Positions 23,640 to 31,502 of a stretch of 64,000 bases of DNA are shown here, in pieces (the first letter of the stretch is position 1; the number at the start of each line of letters is the position of its first letter). A program made the translations under genes and the position numbers. The DNA comes from Moraxellaceae bacterium (GTDB lineage: Bacteria; Pseudomonadota; Gammaproteobacteria; Pseudomonadales; Moraxellaceae), in contig JAUSND010000008.1 of the NCBI GenBank assembly GCA_030646295.1, positions 62,001-126,000 on the forward strand, written 5' to 3'. The notes below the pieces were generated by a model. The model searched no databases, had not been told where the DNA came from, and saw nothing but the letters and a program-made list of their open reading frames with translations.

Positions 23640-24512
23640 ATGCAAGGCGACATGGTTTCCGGCGTACTGCTGCCCCTCATCCTGGCCTTCATCATGTTTT
23701 CGCTGGGACTCGGGCTGACGGTGGAGGACTTCCGGCGCATCTTCACGCAGCCGCGCGCGCTGCTGGTCGGCGTGGTGTGCCACTTCGTGATCCTGCCGCT
23801 GGCTTGCTTTTTCCTGCTCACCGCCTGGGGCATGACCGGCGCATTTGCCGTCGGCTTCATGATCCTGGCGGCGTGCCCGACCGGCTCCACCTCCAACCTG
23901 CTCACTTATCTGGCACGCGGTGATGTCGCGCTCGCGCTCAGCTTTACCGCCGTGGCCAGTGTCGCCACCATCTTCACACTGCCAATCGTCGTGACGTGGG
24001 CACTCGGCCACTACATGGGTGCCGCGCGCGCCGTCGACGTACCCGTGGGACTGATGATGGGGCAGGTCGCCCTCGTACTGGGCGTGCCGGTAAGTCTGGG
24101 CATGGCGGCACGGCACCGGTGGAGCGACTGGGCGCAGCGTTTCGAGCCGCGCGCCACGCGCATTGCGACCGTGCTGTTCGTGCTTATCGTGGTGCTGGCC
24201 GTAGCGAAAAACTGGCACTTGATGGGCGACAACTTCGCCACGCTGGCGCCCTTTGCCCTGCTGCTCAACCTCAGCATGCTGGCCGTGGGTTTTACGGCAG
24301 CGTGGGCCGTACGCTTGTCACGCCGCCAGTCGATCACGCTGGGCATTGAAACCGCTGTACAGAACGCGGCACTGGCGCTGGTCATTGGCGCCACCGTACT
24401 CCAGGACGACGCCATGGCCATTCCCGGCGCGCTCTATGGCGTCATCATGTATGTCGGGGGCTTGCTGTTTGCGCTGACCATGCGCCGCCTGCAGCCCGCC
24501 ACCACCGCTTGA
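23640..24512 (+). CDS. BASS-family (bile acid:sodium symporter-like) transporter
   Basis: Membrane protein of 290 residues with nine to ten helices. The BASS signature is seen in LACFFLLTAWGMTGAFAVGFMILAACPTGSTSNLLTYLARGDVALALSFTAVASVATIFTLP, and ETAVQNAALALVI lies near the end. Members import organic anions with Na+. Its position between a dehydrogenase and a ThDP-dependent enzyme suggests uptake of the substrate they process. GGAG precedes the ATG. The start of the next gene lies 20 bp after its stop. Confidence 0.92.
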   Translation: MQGDMVSGVLLPLILAFIMFSLGLGLTVEDFRRIFTQPRALLVGVVCHFVILPLACFFLLTAWGMTGAFAVGFMILAACPTGSTSNLLTYLARGDVALALSFTAVASVATIFTLPIVVTWALGHYMGAARAVDVPVGLMMGQVALVLGVPVSLGMAARHRWSDWAQRFEPRATRIATVLFVLIVVLAVAKNWHLMGDNFATLAPFALLLNLSMLAVGFTAAWAVRLSRRQSITLGIETAVQNAALALVIGATVLQDDAMAIPGALYGVIMYVGGLLFALTMRRLQPATTA

Positions 24513-24532
24513 CTCAACTGAAGGAGCTCCCC

Positions 24533-26191
24533 ATGCCGAACGGCGCACAAGCCCTGATGAAGACACTGGTCGATGCCGGCGTTGAAGTCTGCTTCACCAA
24601 CCCGGGCACCAGCGAAATGCATTTCGTTGCCGCGCTGGACGACGAACCGAAAATGCGCGCCGTGCTGGCGCTGTTTGAAGGCGTCGCCACCGGGGCTGCC
24701 GACGGTTACGCGCGCATGGCCGACAAGCCGGCCGCCACGTTGCTGCATCTGGGCTGCGGTCTGGGCAACGGCCTTGCCAACCTGCACAACGCACGCAAGG
24801 GCAAGGTGCCGGTGGTGAACATCGTCGGCGACCACGCGACTTACCATGTCAAATACGACGCGCAATTACAGTCGGATATCGAGACCGTCGCGCGCAATGT
24901 ATCGCCGGGATTTGTGCGCACCTCGCAGAGCACGGCCGGGTTGTGCAAGGACGCGGTCGATGCCATCGTCGCTGCGCGCGGCCTGCCCGGGCAAGTCGCC
25001 ACGCTGATCCTGCCGGCCGACGTATCCTGGGGCGAAGGCGGCATGCCCTGCGCCATGCCTGCGCCAGTTGCGCCCGCCGTGGCCGACGACACCACCGTGG
25101 CCGCGATTGCCGATGTCATTCGTTCCGGCAAGAAAACCGCCCTGCTGCTGGGTGGCCGCGCCCTGCGCGAACCCAGCCTGCTCGCCGCTGCCCGCATCGC
25201 CGCCCACAGCGGCGTGAGGCTGCTGGCCGAAACCTTCCCCACGCGCCTGGAGCGCGGCGCCGGCCTGCCGCCGGTGGAACGCATCGCCTATCTGGCAGAA
25301 CTGGCCGGCGTGCAACTGGCGGACATCGAACACCTGATCGTGGTCGACAGCAAACCGCCGATTTCGTTCTTTGCCTATCCCGGCAAGAAGAGCGTACTCA
25401 CGCCGGAAACCTGCACCGTGCACACGCTGGCCGCCGCCGACCAGGATGCGGCCGGCAGTCTGGACAAGCTGGCCCGCGCGCTGGGTGCCGCCAACGCCAC
25501 GCCACAGCTGCAGCCGGCGCAACGCCCGGGCAGTCCGCGCGGCCGGCTGACGGCCGAGAAGGTATGCAAGGCGGTCGGCCACCTGCTGCCCGACAACGCC
25601 ATCATCGTCGACGAAGCAATCACGTCAGGTCTGATGCTGCCGGTCATGACCGCCGGTGCGCCCCGCCACGACCTGATTACGCTGACAGGAGGCGCCATCG
25701 GCCAGGGCCTGCCCAGCGCCATCGGCGCCGCGATTGCCTGCCCGCAACGCCCCGTGCTCGCGCTGATCGGCGACGGCACCTCGATGTACACCATCCAGTC
25801 CCTGTGGACCATGGCGCGCGAGAAACTCAACGTCACCACGATCATTTTCAACAACGCGTCCTATTCGGTGCTGAACATCGAACTGGAACGCGTGGGCGCC
25901 GAATCGATCGGCCCCAAGGCCAAGTCACAGCTCGACCTGAACGGCCCGGTGCTCAACTTCGCGCAACTTGCACACGGCATGGGCGTGCACGGCGTACGCG
26001 TGAGCACCGCCGAAGACCTGGTGAAGGCGATGGAATATGCCTTCAGTCACGCAGGCCCGCACCTGATCGAAGTGATGGTGCCGGAGTCGCTGAATGGCGT
26101 GAAGCGCAAGATACTGCCGTGGGTGCTGCGCTCGCTGCCCAGCCTGCCGCTGCCGGTGACCCGCGCACTCAAGCGCAAGATTGCACCCTGA
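24533..26191 (+). CDS. Thiamine-diphosphate-dependent enzyme, acetolactate-synthase-like
   Basis: ThDP enzyme of 552 residues. The N-terminal pyrimidine domain has FTNPGTSEMHFVAALD and the catalytic Glu in ALFEGVATGAADGYARM. A central domain follows. The C-terminal pyrophosphate domain has the motif IGDGTSMYTIQSLWTMAREKLNVTTIIFNN. It is close to a group annotated as acetolactate synthase large subunit, yet no small subunit gene is nearby, so decarboxylase or lyase activity on a 2-oxo acid is more likely than branched-chain synthesis. ATG 24533 was chosen because AAGGAG lies at the correct distance; an in-frame ATG at 24509 overlaps the BASS stop. Confidence 0.9.
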   Translation: MPNGAQALMKTLVDAGVEVCFTNPGTSEMHFVAALDDEPKMRAVLALFEGVATGAADGYARMADKPAATLLHLGCGLGNGLANLHNARKGKVPVVNIVGDHATYHVKYDAQLQSDIETVARNVSPGFVRTSQSTAGLCKDAVDAIVAARGLPGQVATLILPADVSWGEGGMPCAMPAPVAPAVADDTTVAAIADVIRSGKKTALLLGGRALREPSLLAAARIAAHSGVRLLAETFPTRLERGAGLPPVERIAYLAELAGVQLADIEHLIVVDSKPPISFFAYPGKKSVLTPETCTVHTLAAADQDAAGSLDKLARALGAANATPQLQPAQRPGSPRGRLTAEKVCKAVGHLLPDNAIIVDEAITSGLMLPVMTAGAPRHDLITLTGGAIGQGLPSAIGAAIACPQRPVLALIGDGTSMYTIQSLWTMAREKLNVTTIIFNNASYSVLNIELERVGAESIGPKAKSQLDLNGPVLNFAQLAHGMGVHGVRVSTAEDLVKAMEYAFSHAGPHLIEVMVPESLNGVKRKILPWVLRSLPSLPLPVTRALKRKIAP

Positions 26192-26226
26192 GGCGGGCAC
26201 ATCACGCTAGCTGCGCAAATACCCGC

Positions 26227-26265
26227 AAACACAAAGGCCACCTTGCGGTGGCCTTTGTGTTTCTG
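26227..26265. terminator. Terminator; right copy of the 39-bp repeat
   Basis: Hairpin AAACACAAAGGCCACC / GGTGGCCTTTGTGTTT with loop TTGC, 35 bp after the ThDP gene. Its 39 bp are the exact reverse complement of 20849-20887. It also lies just after the lipase stop on the other strand. Confidence 0.9.
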
Positions 26266-26301
26266 CACGTCAAATGCACGCCATGTCAGAGCGCTTCAGG
26301 C

Positions 26302-27249
26302 TCAGAGTCCGGCCAGCTTCAGCCGGTTGGCATGCTGCCGGTAAACTGCCTTGGGGTTGGTCTCGAAAATGCTGACCAGTCCGAACATCAGGTTCACTTC
26401 ATCAATGTGGTTCATGAAGTAGTTGTCACGGATGACCTGTCCGAAATGACTGCCACAGCGACCGACCAGGCCATCGTTCTGCCAGTCAGTCTTGCCAACA
26501 AACGCCAGCGAGGTCAGACCGAACATGGCATCCAGCGGATCGAGCGGATTGGTCAGGACACCGGTGCCGCTCCAGGAGTAGTTGCGGATGCCGTTGGCGG
26601 TATAGGCGCCTTCGCCGCAGGCAGTGGCGGGAATGCCGGCGGGAAATTTGGCGTTGAAGGCGGCGGTGCCGGCCGACGACAGCGAGGTCAGCGCCGCATA
26701 GGAATCCTGGTTCAGGCGCTGGCCGGCGGTCAGGCCAATGAAGGCGCCAAAGCCGTTAACCAGCGAGGTCAGCAGGTCGGTACCGATGGCGCCGACCACC
26801 GGCAGCTGGCTGGCCGCGAGGATGACATCGGCAACCGGCGAGCCGCTCTTGTTGACGCCACCCACGGTGGTCACGGACGCAACCCGGGCCGGAATCATGG
26901 CAGCCACGTAACGGGCCGTCGGTGCGCCCTGACTGTGACCGAGCAGGTTGACCTTGGCCGCACCACTGATGGCCATGATCTCCTGAACCTGCTGGAGCAA
27001 CTGCTCGCCGCGGTATTCGTTGGACTGGAAGGCCGACACCTGGGTGACATAGGTGGAGGCACCGTTGGCATTCAGGTCGGCGGGAATGCCATGCCAGTAT
27101 TCAATCGGGCCGATATTGGCAAAGCCCGACAGCCCATGCGCAAACACGATGGGGTACCGGGTCCTGGCATAGTCGGAGGTGGCCAGGGCCGGAGCCGTCG
27201 CCGAAAGCGCGCCCAGACCGAGCGCCAGAGATGCGAGCATCCGTTTCAT
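26302..27249 (-). CDS. Secreted family I triacylglycerol lipase
   Basis: Lipase of 315 residues with a signal peptide (MLASLALGLGALSATAPALA). The nucleophile motif is GHSQG (Ser106), where Pseudomonas LipA has GHSHG. Catalytic Asp lies in NDGLVGRCGSH and His in MNHIDEVN. The C-terminus FGLVSIFETNPKAVYRQHANRLK is the family I.1/I.2 ending. Two cysteines (ACGEG, GRCGSH) are placed for the family disulfide. Family I lipases usually need a Lif foldase encoded next to them; none is adjacent. A divergent AraC-family gene shares its upstream region. Confidence 0.92.
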   Translation of the reverse strand: MKRMLASLALGLGALSATAPALATSDYARTRYPIVFAHGLSGFANIGPIEYWHGIPADLNANGASTYVTQVSAFQSNEYRGEQLLQQVQEIMAISGAAKVNLLGHSQGAPTARYVAAMIPARVASVTTVGGVNKSGSPVADVILAASQLPVVGAIGTDLLTSLVNGFGAFIGLTAGQRLNQDSYAALTSLSSAGTAAFNAKFPAGIPATACGEGAYTANGIRNYSWSGTGVLTNPLDPLDAMFGLTSLAFVGKTDWQNDGLVGRCGSHFGQVIRDNYFMNHIDEVNLMFGLVSIFETNPKAVYRQHANRLKLAGL

Positions 27250-27506
27250 AGCAGAGTCCTCGTACTTGTTATTTTATGAGGCCAGCATGCAGGGCTCTGC
27301 TGCGGCAGAACCCTCTGGCTGAATTCCAGACAGCGCAACGTTAGTGAAAACCGGGGCGATGGAATGTAGCGGGGGCGGACGCGGCACATTGCAAAAACGG
27401 ACATCGCGGCCGAACATGCAGATTGATGACCGGAGATATGGAAATATCAGCGAGCCAGCCAGGCATTGCCAACAACCACCACACACAACAACAAGCAGTG
27501 GAAAAC

Positions 27507-28580
27507 ATGGCGAAGATTGTCCCCTCTCCGTCCGGCGAATTTGTTTCGATTGCCCTGGTACGGCACTTTCTGGATCTGACCGCCCGGCAAGGCCAGTCGA
27601 CGGCCCCTGTCCTGGCGGCTGCCGGCCTGGAGGCGGAACAGCTCAGCGACGACGATGGCTGGCTGCCGGTGGCCAAAGGCGCCGAGATGATGCATGCCGT
27701 CCTGCGCCTTAGCGGGGACCCCCGGTTTTACCTCAGGATGTCGCAGCTCTCGTTTTTCTCCGGCTTCGGCATTGTCGGCTATCTGCTGGAGTCATCGCCC
27801 ACGCTGAAGGACGCCATCCTCTCCCTGATGCGCTATGAACGCCTGCTCAGCACTGTTGCGTTCAGCCGTCTGGAGCACCAGCCCGGCCAGGTACAGTGGA
27901 GCGTGGAGTGTTGTACCGGGGATGCGGTCGTGGTGGAGCAGATGGAGGAGTTTCACATTGGTGCCCGCTATCTCTTCATGCGCATGGTCAAGGAACGGCG
28001 CGCCAACATTGTCAGCGCAGTGCACTTCCGGCACGCGGCACCTCCCGACGCCGGGCAACTGGAGGCATACCACACTATCTTCAACTGCCCGGTGCTGTTC
28101 GGGCAGCCGGCAACTGCCCTGATCCTCAAACCGCCGGCGCTGGCGTTTCCGCTGCACCAGATGGCACCCGGCCTTAAGGAAACCCTGGAGGCGCATGCCG
28201 ACAAGAAGCTGGTCGAAATGATGGCGGCAGCCAGCGGATCACTGCTCACGCAGGCCAGGGCACAGTTGCGCATCCTCCTGCAGAACGGGCAGGCGTCGCG
28301 CGAGCGGCTGGCCGAATGCCTGGGTGTGAGCGGCCGGCACCTGTCGCGGCGGCTGCAGGCCGAGGGCACGGGCTATTCCGCACTGCTCGACGGGCTGCGC
28401 CTGGAGAGCGCCCGGAAACAGTTGCAGGAATCCACCAGGACCATCGACGAGATCGGCAGGATGCTCTGCTTTAGTGATGGCCAGACGTTTTGTCGCTGGT
28501 TCCGGCAAATGACCGGACAGGCGCCCAGCGATTTTCGGCAAGCGCACAGCAATGACTCCGGCAACCCGGCAAGCCACTAA
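27507..28580 (+). CDS. AraC-family transcriptional regulator
   Basis: Regulator of about 357 residues with an N-terminal arabinose-binding-like sensor domain. The C-terminal helix-turn-helix pair is clear (LAECLGVSGRHLSRRLQAEG and TIDEIGRMLCFSDGQTFCRWFRQMTGQAPSDFR). ATG 27507 (MAKIVPSPSG) was chosen because the 28 residues added by ATG 27423 are low-complexity and unlike the family. It is divergent from the lipase and upstream of the ferredoxin. Control of the lipase is the simplest guess. Confidence 0.9.
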   Translation: MAKIVPSPSGEFVSIALVRHFLDLTARQGQSTAPVLAAAGLEAEQLSDDDGWLPVAKGAEMMHAVLRLSGDPRFYLRMSQLSFFSGFGIVGYLLESSPTLKDAILSLMRYERLLSTVAFSRLEHQPGQVQWSVECCTGDAVVVEQMEEFHIGARYLFMRMVKERRANIVSAVHFRHAAPPDAGQLEAYHTIFNCPVLFGQPATALILKPPALAFPLHQMAPGLKETLEAHADKKLVEMMAAASGSLLTQARAQLRILLQNGQASRERLAECLGVSGRHLSRRLQAEGTGYSALLDGLRLESARKQLQESTRTIDEIGRMLCFSDGQTFCRWFRQMTGQAPSDFRQAHSNDSGNPASH

Positions 28581-28716
28581 CCATTCTTTCGCTCCCTGCC
28601 TCTCTCACTGTCCGGCCTGCACCACCGGCAAGACAGCGCCCCCAACTTGAGCGCCATTGCCAGGCACAGCGCAACTGGACTACAACCGCAGCATCTCCTG
28701 CTGACGACGACGCCCC

Positions 28717-28950
28717 ATGCGCCACCCGGCCCTGCCCGTAATCGACCCTGACCGCTGCACCGGCTGCGGGCGTTGCGTGGCCGCATGCCCGGAGCATGTG
28801 CTGTGGCTGGAGACGGAAAAGCCCAGCGGCTTTGGTGACAAGCATGCCGTCCTGCATGACGTGCCGGGCTGCACAGGCTGCGCAAAGTGCGTGGTGATCT
28901 GTCCGTTTGATGCGATTGCAATGATGCGCAGCCGGCACCCTCACAAATGA
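28717..28950 (+). CDS. 2[4Fe-4S] ferredoxin
   Basis: Bacterial ferredoxin of 77 residues with two classic clusters: CTGCGRCVAACP (residues 14-25) and CTGCAKCVVICP (residues 52-63). The spacing allows two [4Fe-4S] centres. It converges with the WS/DGAT gene and overlaps its 3' end by 10 bp. No partner oxidoreductase is adjacent, so its electron donor and acceptor are unknown. Confidence 0.88.
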   Translation: MRHPALPVIDPDRCTGCGRCVAACPEHVLWLETEKPSGFGDKHAVLHDVPGCTGCAKCVVICPFDAIAMMRSRHPHK

Positions 28951-30425
28951 GGAGGCCGGCTGCCGGGCACCACCGGCAGGACAGCTCCCACACCAATCCC
29001 CAGCGTCATCTCGGCCTGCTGCACGGCCGTTTCCAGTTCATCCAGCGACTCGTTCATGTAGCCGATGAGCCGCTGCGGATCGCGCAGGGCCTCCGGGGTA
29101 CTGGTGATGCTGATGGACAATTCATCGCGATAGCTGAGCACCACCATGGTCAGCGCCATGCCGTCAAAGACACCGGCCATACCGGTAAAGCCGCGCATCA
29201 TGGCGCCATCCAGATACAGCGGCACCGGCGAACCCGGCACATTGGTGATGACCATGTTGAACATGGGCGGCATGCGTCGTGCCGTATTGCCCTGCGCATA
29301 GCGCGACAGGAAGTGTGCGGTGGCGGCATGCGGCAGCTGGTCGAACAGGGCCTCGACAGTCATCTCGCGACTGTAGTCCTTGGCACAACGGGCGCTCTCG
29401 TGAATCTGCCGCAGGCGCTGCAGGGGATCGTCAATGTCGGTGGCCAGCCGGATCAGCATGGACGACACCTTGTTGCCCAGTGATTTTTTCTGGTCGTGAT
29501 TGCGCTTGGAGATGGGTGCCATTGCCACCAGCGAGCGCACCGGCATGACACCTTCATCCTCCAGATAGCGGCGCACCGCACCGGCACAAACCGCCAGTAC
29601 CACATCGTTCACGGTCAGGCCGGGCACGCGGTTCTTGAGCTGCTTGATGCGCGGCAGTGACAACTCGGCCGTGCCGTACACACGTTCCCCGGTGATGGGA
29701 ATATTGAACGGCGTGCGTGGTGCGGTGAAGTAGTAGGGCAACAATCGCTCGCCCTGGCTTACCGTGCGCTGCAGGAAGCGTTGCCCCAGCATCTGTGCCG
29801 AGCGCAGCAGCTCGCGGCCCTGCGCCTGCCATGCCGGTGCCGTCCTGAGCTGGCGCATCAGCATGGCTGCCTGCCCCGGCGGGGTTTCAGGCAGCCAGAT
29901 ATCGCGCGGCAGGGTGCGCGGGACGACATCCTGATCGAGCAGGCCGGCAATCACGGCTTCGGCCGACACCCCGTCCAGGGCGGCATGGTGCACCTTGATG
30001 AGCAGGGCAAAGGCCCCGCCCTTGTGTGACGCACGCCGGCGCCCGGTGCTGGCCGACTCGACAAAGACCAGCTCCCACAACGGCCGGTCGCGGCGCAGGC
30101 GCTGGCTGAAAAACGCGGCGCTGAACTCCTGCAAGCCCTCGTTGGTAAGTGGCGTATCCACCGTCTCGTGGCGCAGATGGTTGTCCAGACTGAAGTTCTC
30201 GTCCTCCACCCACCACGGTGCATCCAGATGCCAGGCCGGCATCACCACGCGCTGGCGGAATACCCGCGCCGTCTGCAGGCGGGCCGATACATGCTTGCGC
30301 AAGCGCTCAAGGGTCATGCGACCCTGCGCCGGTGAGTCGAATATCAGGACGCCACCGACATGCATGGGGGAATGGTCGTTCTCGAGATGCAGGAAAGAGG
30401 CATCGAGATTGGTCAGTTGCTGCAT
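28941..30425 (-). CDS. Wax ester synthase / diacylglycerol acyltransferase (WS/DGAT)
   Basis: Acyltransferase of about 494 residues that esterifies fatty alcohols or diacylglycerol with acyl-CoA to make storage lipids. The active-site motif HHAALDG (HHxxxDG) is preceded by LLIKVHHAALDGVSAEAV. Other family landmarks are the N-terminal LTNLDASFLHLENDHSPMHVGG and the C-terminal ITNVPGSPVPLYLDGA. ATG 30425 (MQQLTNLDAS) was chosen because GGAG lies six bases upstream; longer in-frame versions up to 30536 run through the promoter region. Overlapping palindromes directly upstream suggest a repressor site. Confidence 0.94.
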   Translation of the reverse strand: MQQLTNLDASFLHLENDHSPMHVGGVLIFDSPAQGRMTLERLRKHVSARLQTARVFRQRVVMPAWHLDAPWWVEDENFSLDNHLRHETVDTPLTNEGLQEFSAAFFSQRLRRDRPLWELVFVESASTGRRRASHKGGAFALLIKVHHAALDGVSAEAVIAGLLDQDVVPRTLPRDIWLPETPPGQAAMLMRQLRTAPAWQAQGRELLRSAQMLGQRFLQRTVSQGERLLPYYFTAPRTPFNIPITGERVYGTAELSLPRIKQLKNRVPGLTVNDVVLAVCAGAVRRYLEDEGVMPVRSLVAMAPISKRNHDQKKSLGNKVSSMLIRLATDIDDPLQRLRQIHESARCAKDYSREMTVEALFDQLPHAATAHFLSRYAQGNTARRMPPMFNMVITNVPGSPVPLYLDGAMMRGFTGMAGVFDGMALTMVVLSYRDELSISITSTPEALRDPQRLIGYMNESLDELETAVQQAEMTLGIGVGAVLPVVPGSRPPHL

Positions 30426-30436
30426 GGTCATCTCCA

Positions 30437-30460
30437 CAAGTGTGAACACTTGTTCACTTG
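30437..30460. promoter_or_regulatory. Overlapping palindromic operators upstream of WS/DGAT
   Basis: Two perfect 16-bp palindromes overlap: CAAGTGTGAACACTTG at 30437-30452 and GTGAACACTTGTTCAC at 30442-30457. They are flanked by CAAGTG and CACTTG. They lie 12-35 bp upstream of the start codon, a typical place for a TetR-type repressor. The regulator is not identified. Confidence 0.6.
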
Positions 30461-30492
30461 CGCAGACTCTAAAGCGGACCGGCCTGATACTG

Positions 30493-30510
30493 ACTTGACT
30501 GCGGTCAAGT
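30493..30510. promoter_or_regulatory. 18-bp palindrome in the WS/DGAT upstream region
   Basis: ACTTGAC-TGCG-GTCAAGT, 7-bp arms with a 4-nt centre, about 70 bp upstream of the start codon. On the minus strand it supplies a TTGACC that could be a -35, although the spacing to a -10 is unclear. Confidence 0.35.
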
Positions 30511-30644
30511 TCATCCCGGGAGAATGACGAGGGCATTGCCGCATGAAAAACACCTTTTGCGGCAGGCTCCCCCGTAAATACGGGATGGCTCCGGCAACTC
30601 AGCCGCGATAATGTCTGCAGAAAGCCATCAAGCGTGGAGGACCC

Positions 30645-31502
30645 ATGCGCCGCCTGAGTTCCTTATTGCCAGCACTGTTACCAGCCCTGTTGCTACCCCT
30701 GCTGTTTGCACCCGCCGCGCATGCCGATCGCGCCGGCGATCTCATGCTGCAGGAGGCCCTGCTGCGCCAATACTCCACGGCCGAGGCAGAGCAACGTTAC
30801 GAGGCCTATCGCAAGAACCCGGATGCCGCCACCCAGGCGCTCGGCAGCGGCATGAGCAACCTGGTCGGGCGCATGTACCAGCGCAGCCAGGAACGTGTCG
30901 CCGCCGCAGCGGCCGAACAGGAAACGCGCGAGCGCTTCTGGCAGGCCGTGCTCAACGGCAAGGACATCCATATCCGCAACGGCGATGACCGCCGCCTGCT
31001 GGTGCAGTTGCTGGAAGGCAAATCCAACGAAGGCTACTGGCCGGCCACGCAGCGCCTGGTCGAATACGCACTGTGGTTGCGCCCGGGCTCGGAAGCAGTG
31101 TTCGAGCAGCCCATGGAACCGCAGGCGGCCTATTTCCTGCGACGCGCCGCCTATGGCACCGAGGGCCATTACGAATACTGGGCGAGCGGCATGCTGGCCA
31201 AGCTGTATCTGGTCGGCCGTGGCGTGCCGCGTGACGAGGAGGAGGCACTGCGCCTGTTCAGCCTTTGTGCTCATGGCGTTGGCCAGGTGCAGAACTCGGA
31301 TGCCCGGGGAGGCCTTGAGGACAAGACCGCCATCCGTGCGCGCTGCGGCTTTAACGCTGCACGCATCTGGGAAAAAGGCTGGGGGGTGGACGTGGACAAG
31401 AGCAAGGCCGACAAGCTGCGCCAGGATGCCACCGCCCATTACAACAAGATGAACAAGACCCAGCTCAGTGTGGCGCAGGTCGAGGAGACTATCCGGCCAT
31501 GA
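30645..31502 (+). CDS. Exported protein with Sel1-like repeat segment, function unknown
   Basis: Protein of 285 residues with a strong signal peptide (LLPALLPALLLPLLFAPAAHA). It is largely alpha-helical. The segment YWASGMLAKLYLVGRGVPRDEEEALRLFSLCAHG resembles a Sel1/TPR-like repeat, and a second weaker one follows around ARIWEKGWGVDVDKSKADKL. GGAGG precedes the ATG. The stop overlaps the next start (ATGA). A scaffold role in the periplasm is possible. The specific partner may be the product of the following gene. Confidence 0.75.
   Translation: MRRLSSLLPALLPALLLPLLFAPAAHADRAGDLMLQEALLRQYSTAEAEQRYEAYRKNPDAATQALGSGMSNLVGRMYQRSQERVAAAAAEQETRERFWQAVLNGKDIHIRNGDDRRLLVQLLEGKSNEGYWPATQRLVEYALWLRPGSEAVFEQPMEPQAAYFLRRAAYGTEGHYEYWASGMLAKLYLVGRGVPRDEEEALRLFSLCAHGVGQVQNSDARGGLEDKTAIRARCGFNAARIWEKGWGVDVDKSKADKLRQDATAHYNKMNKTQLSVAQVEETIRP

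Noticed and set aside
22035-24218. Long minus-strand open frame of about 727 codons
   Set aside because: Antisense to the flavoprotein and BASS genes. It has no family features and is an effect of high GC.
20487-26300. A genomic island inserted at the tmRNA 3' end
   Set aside because: The ssrA end is a classic integration site and repeats flank the cluster, but there is no integrase, no duplicated ssrA 3' end and no mobility gene. The repeats are inverted terminators, not attachment sites.
24943-27279. Plus-strand open frame of 778 codons over the ThDP and lipase genes
   Set aside because: Out of frame with the ThDP gene and antisense to the lipase; Arg/Gly/His-rich without domains.
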